A stretch of DNA of 64,000 nucleotides from Granulicatella elegans (GCF_020735385.1 NZ_CP085953.1:1364001-1428000); one strand, 5' to 3'. Shown: positions 9,301 to 18,922, numbered from the stretch's first letter. Translations and numbers: made by a program. The notes: generated by a model from the sequence alone, not told the origin.

Positions 9301-10212
9301 ATGGGAAATACAATTGAATTTCCAAATCAAGAAGAATTTTATATTCAAAAAGCAACTCAATGTCAAAAAGAAGATGATTTAATCGGTGCTATTGATTGGT
9401 TAGAAAAAGGCTATATTAAGACTCGTTCAGATCAATTATTAGATGAATTATGGATTTTACTATGTCGTAGTCAAGATTGGAATGAAATGATTTGGCTCGT
9501 AGAAGAGTTTGAATTGAAGGAAGAAAAATATTTATCTGCTTATTTAGAAGCATTAATCTGTATGAATCGATTGGAAGAAGTGGAAGTATCTCTGAAACAG
9601 TCTGAACAGTTACAGTATCCATGGATTAACGATCTTCAACTAAAAGTGATGAATCAAAAATTAAAAAATGAACAAGAGAAAGTTCAGCAGTTACAAGAAA
9701 TTGGGGAAGTGTTACAATCACCGAATAAGAATTTTTCTGTAGAGGAAATTCATTATATGACTCAAGTATTAATTGATTCAACATTACCTCAAAAAGAATT
9801 CGTGATTCAGTTATTTTTAATTCATTCAAAGATGCCCATGTTTGATAAAGCTATTTTATTAGATGAATGGTTGGATTCTGGAACGCTTAATACAATCCAA
9901 TTATTATGGAATGGAGAAATGAAACTGATAGAACGAAATAAACTGTTTCCGATTTCTATATCACGCTTATATAAAGAAGAAGCTGTGTTATTAAATGAGT
10001 TGATGGGTTCTTTTTCAATGGAAGAAACTATGGTATTAGATCAAAAATGGAAACAAGATTTCATTCGATTACATCCGTTTCAAGAGGAGTATATAACTTC
10101 ATTTGAAGAATGGATGGATTATTTTTCAGAAAGAGAAGACTTAATGCAAAGTTTATTTTATGATGATGCTACTTTTATCAAACAATACGAAGAATTTCGA
10201 GAAAATAGATGA
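9301..10212 (+). CDS. hypothetical TPR-like helical protein
   Basis: 303-residue acidic, Glu/Leu/Trp-rich protein that I do not recognise as a named family. It has no signal peptide or membrane segment. The N-terminal part reads as paired helices (FYIQKATQCQKEDDLIGAID, WLEKGYIKTRSDQLLDELW, LYLEALICMNRLEEV), the spacing expected of tetratricopeptide-like repeats, followed by a helical C-terminus. ATG 9301 has AAAGAGGAGGAAAAAG in front. It sits between the DUF2187 terminator and the cold-shock gene. A scaffold or adaptor role would fit the fold but is a guess. Confidence 0.7.
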   Translation: MGNTIEFPNQEEFYIQKATQCQKEDDLIGAIDWLEKGYIKTRSDQLLDELWILLCRSQDWNEMIWLVEEFELKEEKYLSAYLEALICMNRLEEVEVSLKQSEQLQYPWINDLQLKVMNQKLKNEQEKVQQLQEIGEVLQSPNKNFSVEEIHYMTQVLIDSTLPQKEFVIQLFLIHSKMPMFDKAILLDEWLDSGTLNTIQLLWNGEMKLIERNKLFPISISRLYKEEAVLLNELMGSFSMEETMVLDQKWKQDFIRLHPFQEEYITSFEEWMDYFSEREDLMQSLFYDDATFIKQYEEFRENR

Positions 10213-10260
10213 TGAAAATAGACTTGAAACAAATCATTTTAAAAAAAGAAATAGAACGTA

Positions 10261-10266
10261 TATAAT
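10261..10266 (+). promoter_or_regulatory. -10 candidate (TATAAT) for the cold-shock operon
   Basis: TATAAT 48 bases before the csp start. The -35 region is only an AT-rich TTTAAA-like stretch at 10238, so this is a weak call. The remaining leader is short. Confidence 0.4.
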
Positions 10267-10308
10267 GAGATAAAAGCTGTCTGAGAATAGGAAAGGGTGG
10301 AGGGTTTC

Positions 10309-10524
10309 ATGATGAAAAAAGGAATCGTAAAATGGTTTAGCAATGAAAAAGGCTATGGTTTTATTTCTGTCACTGATACAAAGGAAGATGTGTTTGTTCA
10401 CTTTACAGGAATTTTATCTGAAGGATTTAAAACGTTAAAAGAAGGACAAATGGTTGAATTTGAAGTTGCAAGGGGTGCTCATGGTCTTCAAGCAACAGGA
10501 GTTCGGGTGATAGAATCAGAATGA
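10309..10524 (+). CDS. cold-shock domain protein (CspA family)
   Basis: Small single-stranded nucleic-acid-binding protein, an RNA chaperone. The 71 residues form one cold-shock domain with RNP1 KGYGFISV (residues 14-21) and RNP2 VFVHF (28-32). GGTGGAGGG precedes two adjacent ATGs (10309 and 10312), either of which could be used. The stop overlaps the next start by four bases (ATGA), so it is translationally coupled to the RNase H-like gene. C-terminal [15 protein letters not shown] departs slightly from major cold-inducible Csps. Confidence 0.92.
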   Translation: MMKKGIVKWFSNEKGYGFISVTDTKEDVFVHFTGILSEGFKTLKEGQMVEFEVARGAHGLQATGVRVIESE

Positions 10525-10925
10525 TTCGAGTAAGAACGGATGCCGCTGTCAATGGTAATCCAGGTAAAGTTGGAATTGGAATTGAAATTTTGTATCAAAA
10601 ACAACAATTTTTATTTAAGGAAAATTCTGACCAATTAATGGATAATCATCAAGCAGAATTATGGGCAATTTATCGTGCATTATTGATTCTTCAGGAAAAA
10701 GAATGGCATCATGAAGTGATATTTTTGAATTCTGATTCGAAATTTGCGATGATGGCGATTGGAAAAAATTATACCAAACAAGTAGCTTACCAAGAGATTC
10801 TAAAAAAAGTTCAGAGAGAACGAAAGAATTTTCCACAATTATTTTTAGAATGGATTCCTGAAAAAGAAAACCGAGGTGCTGATCAATTAGCAAGACAAGC
10901 TTTACAACAAAACCTAGGAAGATAG
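10521..10925 (+). CDS. RNase HI-like family protein
   Basis: 134-residue RNase H-fold protein, expected to cut the RNA strand of RNA-DNA hybrids. The four catalytic acidic positions are all visible: Asp7 in RTDAA, Glu46 in HQAELWA, Asp72 in LNSDSK and Asp121 in RGADQLA. It lacks the basic handle insertion of E. coli RnhA and resembles the shorter Firmicutes RNase HI-like group, some members of which have weak or untested activity. It overlaps the cold-shock gene by four bases and is followed 12 bases on by a glutaredoxin-like gene. Confidence 0.82.
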   Translation: MIRVRTDAAVNGNPGKVGIGIEILYQKQQFLFKENSDQLMDNHQAELWAIYRALLILQEKEWHHEVIFLNSDSKFAMMAIGKNYTKQVAYQEILKKVQRERKNFPQLFLEWIPEKENRGADQLARQALQQNLGR

Positions 10926-10937
10926 GGAGTTTTAAAA

Positions 10938-11219
10938 ATGGAAGAACATGTATTATATTTTAGTAGCTTATGTCCAGATACTAAAGCTTTTGTAGAGGAG
11001 TTACAAAAACAAAATATTAGCTATCGTGAGGTAGATATCACTGCAAGTATAGTAAATTTAAAAGAATTTATTCGTTTAAGAGATGATAAACCACAATTTG
11101 AAGGTCGTAAACAATGGGGAATGATTGGTATTCCATGTTTAGTGACTAAAACAGGTCAATATATTTTTGAAATTGGTCAATTAAATGGAACAAGTTGTGA
11201 GGCTGTACCAGTTGAGTAA
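10938..11219 (+). CDS. glutaredoxin-related protein, single-cysteine CPDT site
   Basis: 93-residue thioredoxin-fold protein. The active-site motif at residues 12-15 is CPDT, with one cysteine, so it resembles a monothiol or degenerate glutaredoxin rather than a CPYC enzyme. A conserved GIPCLV segment gives the cis-proline typical of the fold. It belongs to the small glutaredoxin-related group common in Firmicutes; its physiological substrate is unknown. It probably shares a transcript with the RNase H-like gene upstream, and its 3' end overlaps the DUF1294 gene. Confidence 0.75.
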   Translation: MEEHVLYFSSLCPDTKAFVEELQKQNISYREVDITASIVNLKEFIRLRDDKPQFEGRKQWGMIGIPCLVTKTGQYIFEIGQLNGTSCEAVPVE

Positions 11220-11490
11220 TCTGCCCATTATACTGTTAGGTTATTTTTTAGGGGTGAATCTTTTCTTATTCATTTTAATGGGAATGGATAAACGGGCTGC
11301 CAGACGAAATAAATGGCGAATACCCGAGAGAAGATTATTAACATTAGGACTGATTGGTGGAGGATTCGGTGGAATACTAGGAATGCTCGTTTTTCACCAT
11401 AAAACTCACCGAATTTATTTTACCATTTGTTATGGAATCAATGTGTTTTGTTGGGGAATTGCTTTCCTATATTTTACGCAACAATTTTAA
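11212..11490 (+). CDS. DUF1294 family membrane protein
   Basis: About 92 residues with an N-terminal membrane helix (LPIILLGYFLGVNLFLFILM), the DUF1294 signature MDKRAARRNKWRIPERRLL, a glycine-rich second helix (GLIGGGFGGILGMLVF), then HHKTHRIYF and a final hydrophobic segment. Function is unknown. The start is uncertain: TTG 11212, with a GTGAGG nine bases upstream, overlaps the glutaredoxin stop by a few bases; the in-frame ATG at 11185 would overlap it by 35. Confidence 0.75.
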   Translation: MSNLPIILLGYFLGVNLFLFILMGMDKRAARRNKWRIPERRLLTLGLIGGGFGGILGMLVFHHKTHRIYFTICYGINVFCWGIAFLYFTQQF

Positions 11491-11500
11491 GGGGGAAGAG

Positions 11501-12178
11501 ATGAAGCAACAAAAAGGAATATTATTTGCAATATGGATTGGACTTCTAAGTGCCCTTTCAGGATTCGTAAATATTACAACATTATTATTGTATGAAAAGC
11601 CTACTACTCATATGACGGGGAATGTTTCAGGAGTATTAATCCATGCGATGTCAGGTGAAACAAGTCATGCACTTACATTACTATCGATTATTATTAGTTT
11701 CTTAGTAGGTGGAGTTTGTTGTGGAATGATTTTTTCTGAAAAAGTTTTCCGCTTTGCAAACCGATATGGAATATTACTGATTGTATTAGGTTTGTTATTA
11801 GGAATCAGTTTTTGGTTACAATTAGAAGTTTTATGGATTTATCAATTAGCTTTTACAGTCGGGGTTCAAAATGGTATGTTTATTTATTACCGTGGGATGA
11901 TTGTAAGAACCTCTCATTTTACGGGCTATTTAACGGATACAGGATTTGCGATTGGTAGATGTCTAAGAGGTCATCGTAAGGATAAAATAAAAATAATTTT
12001 TTATAGTTTAAGTATGTTGTTCTTTTTATTTGGCGGAGCATTAGCATTTGAAATAGCAACTTGGTCTAAAGAATTATTACTATTTGTCATTAGTCTTAGT
12101 TATGTATTTGTAGGTGGATATTATTTCTTATTCCGTCATTTATATGTATATTATCATTTGTTGGAGGAAGAAGCATGA
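11501..12178 (+). CDS. YoaK family (DUF1275) membrane protein
   Basis: 225-residue integral membrane protein with about six predicted helices. DUF1275 features are the N-terminal LSALSGFVNITTLL, the THMTGNVSGVL motif and the later FTGYLTDTGFAIG repeat of the same pattern, which suggests internal duplication. Members are of unknown transport or sensory function. ATG 11501 follows AAGGGGGAAGAG directly after DUF1294; the longer frame from 11432 starts inside that gene and is rejected. Overlaps the next gene by four bases (ATGA). Confidence 0.85.
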   Translation: MKQQKGILFAIWIGLLSALSGFVNITTLLLYEKPTTHMTGNVSGVLIHAMSGETSHALTLLSIIISFLVGGVCCGMIFSEKVFRFANRYGILLIVLGLLLGISFWLQLEVLWIYQLAFTVGVQNGMFIYYRGMIVRTSHFTGYLTDTGFAIGRCLRGHRKDKIKIIFYSLSMLFFLFGGALAFEIATWSKELLLFVISLSYVFVGGYYFLFRHLYVYYHLLEEEA

Positions 12179-12696
12179 CCGATATTTTAGTTGTAGTGGA
12201 TATGCAAAAAGATTTTGTCGATGGAGTATTGGGAACAAAAGAAGCAGTAGCCATTGTTCCTAATGTAGTGACAATGATTCGAGAGTTTTCTGGTAAAGTA
12301 TTTTATACTTTGGATACTCATCATGAAAATTATTTAGAAACAGAAGAAGGGAAAAAATTACCAGTCGTTCACTGTGTCAAAGGAACTCCAGGTTGGCAAT
12401 TAGATGCAACCGTACAAGAAGCTCTAATAGAAAAAGAAGCTGTTGGCGTTGAAAAACCTACTTTTGGATCGACAACATTAATGGAATTATTAAAGGAAAT
12501 TCCTTCCATTAGCTCTATTACATTTTTAGGTTTATGTACAGATATTTGTGTCATTAGCAATGTCTTATTAGCAAAAGCTAACTTTCCTGAAGTACCGATT
12601 CATGTAAGCTCGACTTCATGTGCAGGGGTTACCCCTCAAACTCATCAGCAAGCATTGGAAGCTATGAAAATGTGCCAAGTGAATGTGGTAGAATAA
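12175..12696 (+). CDS. isochorismatase-fold cysteine hydrolase (nicotinamidase-like)
   Basis: 173-residue amidohydrolase of the isochorismatase/nicotinamidase superfamily. The catalytic triad is visible as Asp9 (VVVDMQKDF), Lys94 (VEKPTFGST) and Cys125 (GLCTDICV). PncA-type metal ligands are present as Asp47 and His49 (LDTHHENY) and His66 (VHCVKGT), which favours nicotinamide deamidation to nicotinate in NAD salvage over other family activities; substrate is still inferred. It overlaps the DUF1275 gene by four bases, so the two are translationally coupled. Confidence 0.82.
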   Translation: MTDILVVVDMQKDFVDGVLGTKEAVAIVPNVVTMIREFSGKVFYTLDTHHENYLETEEGKKLPVVHCVKGTPGWQLDATVQEALIEKEAVGVEKPTFGSTTLMELLKEIPSISSITFLGLCTDICVISNVLLAKANFPEVPIHVSSTSCAGVTPQTHQQALEAMKMCQVNVVE

Positions 12697-12711
12697 AGTG
12701 TAGGTGAAAAA

Positions 12712-12903
12712 ATGGATTCTAAAGAAAAATTAAAAGAACTAAATGTCCTGAATGCTATCATGTTAGTAGCAATTCTAATTGGGATTGGAATAGGAATTAT
12801 CATTCAAGAATTAATCGGTGGAGTAGCGATTGGAATGCTCGGTGGGTTTATCACACGATTAATTTATTTAAGAAAAAAATATAAGGATATTAATCCAAAA
12901 TAA
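12712..12903 (+). CDS. small membrane protein, hypothetical
   Basis: 63-residue protein with a charged N-terminus, a long Ile/Gly-rich hydrophobic region (about residues 16-50, probably two short helices with GIGIGIII and AIGMLGGFI) and a basic C-terminal tail (LRKKYKDINPK). A GTAGGTG ribosome binding site precedes ATG 12712. No family recognised. Tight packing between the nicotinamidase-like and thioredoxin-like genes suggests co-transcription. Confidence 0.65.
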   Translation: MDSKEKLKELNVLNAIMLVAILIGIGIGIIIQELIGGVAIGMLGGFITRLIYLRKKYKDINPK

Positions 12904-12915
12904 GGAGAAATGAAT

Positions 12916-13266
12916 ATGTCACAAGAATTTTTTGAAGCAGTGGAAAAATTTGAAAATAAATCAATTAACGAAGTAGAAAGCTTCATTTCAAGTGGAGAAG
13001 AAGTAGTGTTATTTATCGGACGTCCAACTTGTCCCTATTGCCGTCGCTTTGCTCCAAAAATGAATGAAGCACGCCAAGCTTTAAATAAATCAGCTATTTT
13101 TGTCAATAGCGAAGATGTGACACAACTCAATGAGATTCAAGCTTTCCGCCAAAAATATGGTATTCCAACAGTACCAGGTTTATTAGTGGCTAAAGGTGGA
13201 GAGGCTCGTGTAGTTTGCGATTCATCAATTAGTGTAGAAGATATTGTTGCATTCGTTAATAAATAA
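12916..13266 (+). CDS. thioredoxin-fold protein with CPYC active site
   Basis: 116-residue cytosolic thioredoxin-like protein with the redox pair Cys39-Pro-Tyr-Cys42 (FIGRPTCPYCRRF) and a cis-proline loop (YGIPTVPGLLV). It resembles the family annotated as bacteriocin transport accessory proteins in lactic acid bacteria, but no bacteriocin genes are near, so a general disulfide-exchange role is as likely. ATG 12916 lies eight bases after AAGGAG; the ATG at 12910 is too close to that site. Confidence 0.78.
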   Translation: MSQEFFEAVEKFENKSINEVESFISSGEEVVLFIGRPTCPYCRRFAPKMNEARQALNKSAIFVNSEDVTQLNEIQAFRQKYGIPTVPGLLVAKGGEARVVCDSSISVEDIVAFVNK

Positions 13267-13299
13267 GACTATTTTAATTTGAAAGAGGAGGAGAATTGT

Positions 13300-14652
13300 A
13301 TGAACGAAATTAAATGTCCGCACTGTCAAAAGGTTTTTACCATTGATGAACATTCTTATGCAGATATTGTAAGTCAAGTTCGTAATCAAGAATTTACACA
13401 AGAAATTCATCAACAATTAGAATTCGCAAAAAAACAATTTGAAACAGAACAACAGTTAAAATCTCAACAAGCTCAATCTCATTTTGAAGAGAAATTATCA
13501 GATTATAAACAACAAATTGCTCTCTTAGAACAAGAGTTAAAACAGGCTAGTCAGAAAACGGAAGTTAAAGTTGAAAAAGAAAAACATAAATTAGAATTGG
13601 AATTATCTAAACTTCAACAAGAACAAGTGGTTTCAAAACAAGAATTGACTCAGCAATATCAAGAAAAAATTACGCAGCAAGAACAATTCATTCAATCTCT
13701 TCAAGCAAAAATTGACGCACAAGAAACAAAAGAAGCCTTGCGAGTTTCGCAGTTATCTGCTGAAAAAGATCGAGTTATTGCTGATTTAGAAGCGAAAAAT
13801 CATTTGCAAGAAAAAGAGCAAGAAGTTCAAGCAGCTGCTTTAAAAGAAAAATATGAATTAGAATTACGTCAAAAAGACGAAACGATTGCCTTTTATAAAG
13901 ATTTTAAAGCAAAACAATCGACAAAAATGGTCGGTGAAAGTTTGGAACAACATTGTGAGATTCAATTTAACCAATTAAGAATGACGGCTTTTCCAAGAGC
14001 AGAATTTGGTAAAGATAATGATGCTAAAACAGGAAGTAAGGGCGATTATATTTACCGAGAATATGATGATTTTGGAAATGAAATTTTATCGATTATGTTT
14101 GAAATGAAAAATGAAAATGATCAAACAGCAACGAAAAAGAAAAATGAACATTTCTTTAAAGAATTGGATAAAGATCGACATGAGAAGAATTGTGAATATG
14201 CGATTTTAGTTTCTTTATTAGAAGCAGATAATGAACTATACAATAATGGAATTGTGGATGTCAGCTATATGTATGAGAAAATGTACGTTGTAAGACCTCA
14301 ATTCTTTATTCCAATCATTACACTATTAAGAAATGCAGCGTTAAATTCATTAAAATATAAACAAGAATTAGCGCAAATGAAAGAGCAACAATTAGATATC
14401 ACACATTTTGAAGAAGACTTGCTAGCATTTAAGACAGCCTTTTCTAAAAACTATGAATTGGCGAGTAAGAAATTTAAAACAGCCATTGATGAAATTGATA
14501 AAACAATTTCTCATTTACAAAAAACAAAAGATGCGTTGTTATCATCTGAAAATAATTTAAGATTAGCGAATAATAAAGCAAATGATTTGACGGTTAAAAA
14601 ACTCGTCAAAAATAATGCAACAATGAAACAGAGATTTGAAGAATTAGAATAG
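13300..14652 (+). CDS. DUF2130 domain protein with zinc motif and coiled coil
   Basis: 450-residue cytosolic protein. It opens with a zinc-ribbon-like MNEIKCPHCQKVF, continues as a long Gln/Glu/Lys coiled coil (about residues 30-215), then the DUF2130 domain (KMVGESLEQHCEIQFNQLR, GSKGDYIYREYDD, IMFEMKNEN) with the acid-rich pattern of PD-(D/E)XK-like nuclease folds, and ends in another helical stretch. The nuclease resemblance is my inference; DUF2130 has no settled function. Start ATG 13300 with GAGGAGG nine bases upstream. It is 11 bases from the following B3/4 gene. Confidence 0.85.
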   Translation: MNEIKCPHCQKVFTIDEHSYADIVSQVRNQEFTQEIHQQLEFAKKQFETEQQLKSQQAQSHFEEKLSDYKQQIALLEQELKQASQKTEVKVEKEKHKLELELSKLQQEQVVSKQELTQQYQEKITQQEQFIQSLQAKIDAQETKEALRVSQLSAEKDRVIADLEAKNHLQEKEQEVQAAALKEKYELELRQKDETIAFYKDFKAKQSTKMVGESLEQHCEIQFNQLRMTAFPRAEFGKDNDAKTGSKGDYIYREYDDFGNEILSIMFEMKNENDQTATKKKNEHFFKELDKDRHEKNCEYAILVSLLEADNELYNNGIVDVSYMYEKMYVVRPQFFIPIITLLRNAALNSLKYKQELAQMKEQQLDITHFEEDLLAFKTAFSKNYELASKKFKTAIDEIDKTISHLQKTKDALLSSENNLRLANNKANDLTVKKLVKNNATMKQRFEELE

Positions 14653-14663
14653 GAGAATGGAAG

Positions 14664-15374
14664 ATGACAAAATTTATTGTAGAACCAGAATTTTGGGAAT
14701 TATTTCCAGAAGGTCAAGTAAATGTATTAGTATTAAAAGGGATTAATAATACTGTAGATGAAACAGAAGATCCTTATTTTGAAGGAATTTTACAAGAAGC
14801 ATGCAAAAAAGCTCAAGTTCATTTTACTGAAGAAGTGTTTAGTGATAATTTTGTCATTCAACAATGGAGACAAGCCTATTCTAAATTCAAAACGAAAAAA
14901 GGAGCACGTTCTTCTATTGAAGCATTGTTAAAACGTGTGTCTCAAGGACATACATTCCGTTTGATTACTCCATTAGTAGATATTTATAATAGTATTTCTA
15001 TTGAATATGCTGTTCCATTAGGTGGAGAAGATTTAGACAAAATCCAAGGAGATTTACGATTAGGGAAAGCTAAAGGCGGAGAAAGTTTCTTCCCATTAGG
15101 AGCTGAAGAAGATTCACCAGCATTAGAAGGTGAAATTTGCCACTTCGATAATGAAGGAGCTGTATGTCGTTGCTTGAATTGGAGAGAAGCGAAGAGAACA
15201 ATGTTACAAGAAGAAACAACTAATGCGGTTCTTATAATGGAATCTGTTACAAAAGATCAAGCTGAAAGAGCAACACTTGCGATGGAAGCATTAAAACAAC
15301 GTTGCGAAGAGTACTTCAATGTAACAGGAGTAAGTTCAATTGTAACGCCTGAAAATAGCGAAGTTGAATTATAA
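14664..15374 (+). CDS. stand-alone B3/4 domain protein
   Basis: 236-residue protein matching the B3/B4 domain that carries tRNA-editing activity inside phenylalanyl-tRNA synthetase beta chains, but occurring here alone. Supporting features are the VLVLKGINN opening strand, an RSSIEALLKRVSQG helix and the central LITPLVDIYNSISIEYAVPLGGEDLDKI block typical of this family. Free-standing members are proposed to clear mischarged tRNA or free non-cognate substrates, which is not established. It probably shares a transcript with the DUF2130 gene and is closed by a terminator. Confidence 0.8.
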   Translation: MTKFIVEPEFWELFPEGQVNVLVLKGINNTVDETEDPYFEGILQEACKKAQVHFTEEVFSDNFVIQQWRQAYSKFKTKKGARSSIEALLKRVSQGHTFRLITPLVDIYNSISIEYAVPLGGEDLDKIQGDLRLGKAKGGESFFPLGAEEDSPALEGEICHFDNEGAVCRCLNWREAKRTMLQEETTNAVLIMESVTKDQAERATLAMEALKQRCEEYFNVTGVSSIVTPENSEVEL

Positions 15375-15378
15375 TAGG

Positions 15379-15412
15379 AAAGTGGTAGAGCATCCGTTCT
15401 GCCACTTTTTCA
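15379..15412 (+). terminator. rho-independent terminator after the B3/4 gene
   Basis: Ten-base-pair stem AAAGTGGTAG / CTGCCACTTT with one G-U pair and a ten-base loop, followed by TTTTTC. Confidence 0.8.
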
Positions 15413-15446
15413 ATGGTTTAGGAATACAAAAGGAAGGAGGAAACAA

Positions 15447-16505
15447 ATGCGTAAAATATTACATATTGATATGGATGCTTTTTTTGCATCTGTTGAACAA
15501 ATGGACCATCCACAGTTAAGAGGAAAACCAATTATTGTTGGTGGAAAAGTAAACCAACGTGGAGTGGTGGCAACTTGTTCTTATGAAGCAAGAGCATTTG
15601 GAGTCCGTTCTGCAATGCCAACAAGTAAGGCGATTCGATTATGTCCAAAAGCAATCATTATTCCTCCGAATTTTGAGCGTTATCGAGAGTTAAGTTTACA
15701 AATTCGAGAAATATTTCATCGATATACACCTTTAGTAGAACCGATGTCCATTGATGAAGCATATTTAGATGTTACTGAGAATACGATGAATCAATCTTCT
15801 GCTACGATGATTGCTCGAGAAATACAAGAAGCTATTTATAAAGAAGTAGGATTAACTTGTTCTGTGGGAGTATCTTTTAATAAATTTTTAGCAAAAATTG
15901 CATCTGGTCAAAGAAAACCTGCTGGAATTACCGTGATTGACCAAGAATCATTTCCAGAATTTATAAAAAGTTTGCCAGTAGAAAAGTTTTTCGGAGTAGG
16001 TAAAGCAACTGCACAAAAATTACATCAGAAAAAATTATTTACTGGGGAAGATATTCTGAATTGTTCAAAAGAGTATTTAATCGAATCTTTTGGAAAGCAA
16101 GGAGAAGCACTGTATCGACAAGTAAGAGGAAAATCCAATGATCAATTAACATTGTATCGTGAAAGAAAATCTTATGGAAAAGAAGAAACGTTGTTAGAAG
16201 ACACAACAGATGAAGAAGTATTACAATCATACATTGAGCAATTTTCCGAACAGCTTTCAAAATGGTTAAAGAAAAATAACCTTGCGGCAAAAACAATTAC
16301 AATTAAATTAAAACAAAGTGATTTTGAAACAAAAACAAGAAGTAAAACACTCGAAACCTATGTTCAGAGTAAAGAAAAATTAGCTATAGAAGCCTATCAC
16401 TTATTGATGGAGCAGTATAATAATGAATCAATACGCTTAATTGGACTGACAGTTTCTCAGTTTGAACAGACGCATCATTTATTTGAACAAGTGAAACTGT
16501 TTTAA
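15447..16505 (+). CDS. dinB: DNA polymerase IV (Y-family)
   Basis: Translesion polymerase, 352 residues. The palm carries the metal ligands Asp8 (HIDMDAFFASVEQ), and Asp103-Glu104 (SIDEAYLDVTE). The helix-hairpin-helix thumb (FFGVGKATAQKLHQ) and the little-finger region follow. A C-terminal beta-clamp binding peptide may be the QFEQTHHLF region near residues 335-345. ATG 15447 follows AAGGAAGGAGG. No LexA-type site was recognised in front of it. It probably forms a monocistronic unit, being preceded by a terminator and followed by a long non-coding stretch. Confidence 0.95.
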   Translation: MRKILHIDMDAFFASVEQMDHPQLRGKPIIVGGKVNQRGVVATCSYEARAFGVRSAMPTSKAIRLCPKAIIIPPNFERYRELSLQIREIFHRYTPLVEPMSIDEAYLDVTENTMNQSSATMIAREIQEAIYKEVGLTCSVGVSFNKFLAKIASGQRKPAGITVIDQESFPEFIKSLPVEKFFGVGKATAQKLHQKKLFTGEDILNCSKEYLIESFGKQGEALYRQVRGKSNDQLTLYRERKSYGKEETLLEDTTDEEVLQSYIEQFSEQLSKWLKKNNLAAKTITIKLKQSDFETKTRSKTLETYVQSKEKLAIEAYHLLMEQYNNESIRLIGLTVSQFEQTHHLFEQVKLF

Positions 16506-16567
16506 AAAGATTAATACAGTTTTTAGAACAGTATATAACACAGAATCTGAACTAGATTTTTCATTTA

Positions 16568-16614
16568 TTTTCATTAAAAATGAAAAATGTTAAAAATATT
16601 GCACAAAATTTTGT
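16568..16614. repeat. AT-rich hairpin and adjacent 12-base palindrome upstream of pdhA
   Basis: The 314-base gap after dinB holds a perfect eight-base-pair inverted repeat (TTTTCATT / AATGAAAA, 16568-16586) and the perfect palindrome ACAAAATTTTGT (16603-16614). Neither has a T run, so they are not clear terminators. They could be protein-binding sites for pdh control or simple AT-rich symmetry. Confidence 0.4.
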
Positions 16615-16643
16615 AAATAAATGTATTGTTTATAAAGAATTTT

Positions 16644-16661
16644 TTGTAATGCTATTCACAA
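16644..16661. promoter_or_regulatory. Rex-like operator candidate upstream of pdhA
   Basis: An 18-base imperfect palindrome TTGTAAT-GCTA-TTCACAA. The right half matches the Rex (NADH-sensing repressor) half-site exactly, and the left half matches five of seven positions. It lies about 30 bases upstream of the proposed -35. NADH control of pyruvate dehydrogenase would be logical, but the assignment is by eye only. Confidence 0.4.
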
Positions 16662-16692
16662 AAAATAAAAATTAAAACTTGAACTTAATTAC

Positions 16693-16721
16693 TTGCATAA
16701 CTAAAAAAAGCATGGTAAATT
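16693..16721 (+). promoter_or_regulatory. pdh operon promoter
   Basis: TTGCAT (16693-16698), 17-base spacer, TAAATT (16716-16721). It would give a leader of about 90 bases, which can fold into the stem AAATGATACAGAA / TTCTGTTTCTTCATTT (about 16740-16774) followed by a T-rich stretch, a possible attenuator. Confidence 0.6.
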
Positions 16722-16798
16722 AGTATATGAAAATAATAGAAATGATACAGAAATAATATTCTGTTTCTTCATTTTTATTATGAAGCACAATTTCTTAA

Positions 16799-17926
<1,128 letters not shown>

Positions 17927-17928
17927 TT

Positions 17929-18906
17929 ATGGCACAAATGACAATGATTCAAGCCATTACTGATGCATTGGCTTTAGAATTAAAACGTGATGAAAATGTC
18001 CTAATTTTCGGTGAAGACGTTGGTAAAAACGGAGGAGTTTTCCGTGCGACTCAAGGACTTCAAGATGAATTTGGTGAAGACCGTGTATTTAATACTCCTT
18101 TAGCAGAATCAGGTATTGGTGGTTTAGCTATCGGATTAGCATTAGAAGGTTACCGTCCAGTTCCAGAAATCCAATTCTTTGGATTCGTATTTGAAGTGAT
18201 GGACAGTGTTGTGGCTCAAGCAGCTCGTACTCGTTACCGTATGGGTGGAACTCGTCAAATGCCTATCGTATTCCGTTCACCATTTGGTGGTGGGGTTCAC
18301 ACACCAGAATTACACTCAGATAACTTAGAAGGTTTAGTAGCACAATCACCAGGTTTGAAAGTCGTTATTCCTTCAAATCCATATGATGCAAAAGGTTTAT
18401 TAATTTCAGCTATTCGTGACAATGATCCAGTTGTTTACTTAGAACATATGAAATTATACCGTTCATTCCGTGAAGAAGTTCCAGAAGAAAGCTATACAGT
18501 TCCATTAGGAAAAGCAGCTGTAACTCGTGAAGGTACAGATGTTTCAATTATTACTTACGGAGCTATGGTTCGTGAATCTGTTAAAGCAGCAGAAAACTTA
18601 GAAAAAGAAGGTATTTCTGTAGAAGTTATTGACTTACGTACAGTTTCTCCATTAGACTTAGATACAATTTTAGCTTCAGTTCAAAAAACTGGACGTGTTG
18701 TAGTTGTACAAGAAGCTCAACGTCAAGCAGGTATTGGCGCAATGGTAATGTCTGAAATTTCAGAACGCGCAATTTTACACTTACAAGCTCCAATCGGACG
18801 TGTTGCTGCACCAGATACAATTTTCCCATTTGGTCAAGCAGAAAACGACTGGTTACCCAATGCAAGTGATATTGAAGCAAAAGTTCGCGAAACTTACAAT
18901 TTTTAA
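17929..18906 (+). CDS. pdhB: pyruvate dehydrogenase E1 component, beta subunit
   Basis: 325-residue partner of PdhA; it completes the TPP site and interacts with the peripheral subunit-binding domain of E2. Family features are [19 protein letters not shown] with the TPP-contacting glutamate, [19 protein letters not shown] and the C-terminal transketolase domain with [26 protein letters not shown] precedes ATG 17929. The gap between it and pdhC is 94 bases and contains a 12-base-pair hairpin. Confidence 0.96.
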   Translation: MAQMTMIQAITDALALELKRDENVLIFGEDVGKNGGVFRATQGLQDEFGEDRVFNTPLAESGIGGLAIGLALEGYRPVPEIQFFGFVFEVMDSVVAQAARTRYRMGGTRQMPIVFRSPFGGGVHTPELHSDNLEGLVAQSPGLKVVIPSNPYDAKGLLISAIRDNDPVVYLEHMKLYRSFREEVPEESYTVPLGKAAVTREGTDVSIITYGAMVRESVKAAENLEKEGISVEVIDLRTVSPLDLDTILASVQKTGRVVVVQEAQRQAGIGAMVMSEISERAILHLQAPIGRVAAPDTIFPFGQAENDWLPNASDIEAKVRETYNF

Positions 18907-18922
18907 TTCGTAAACTCATTCA

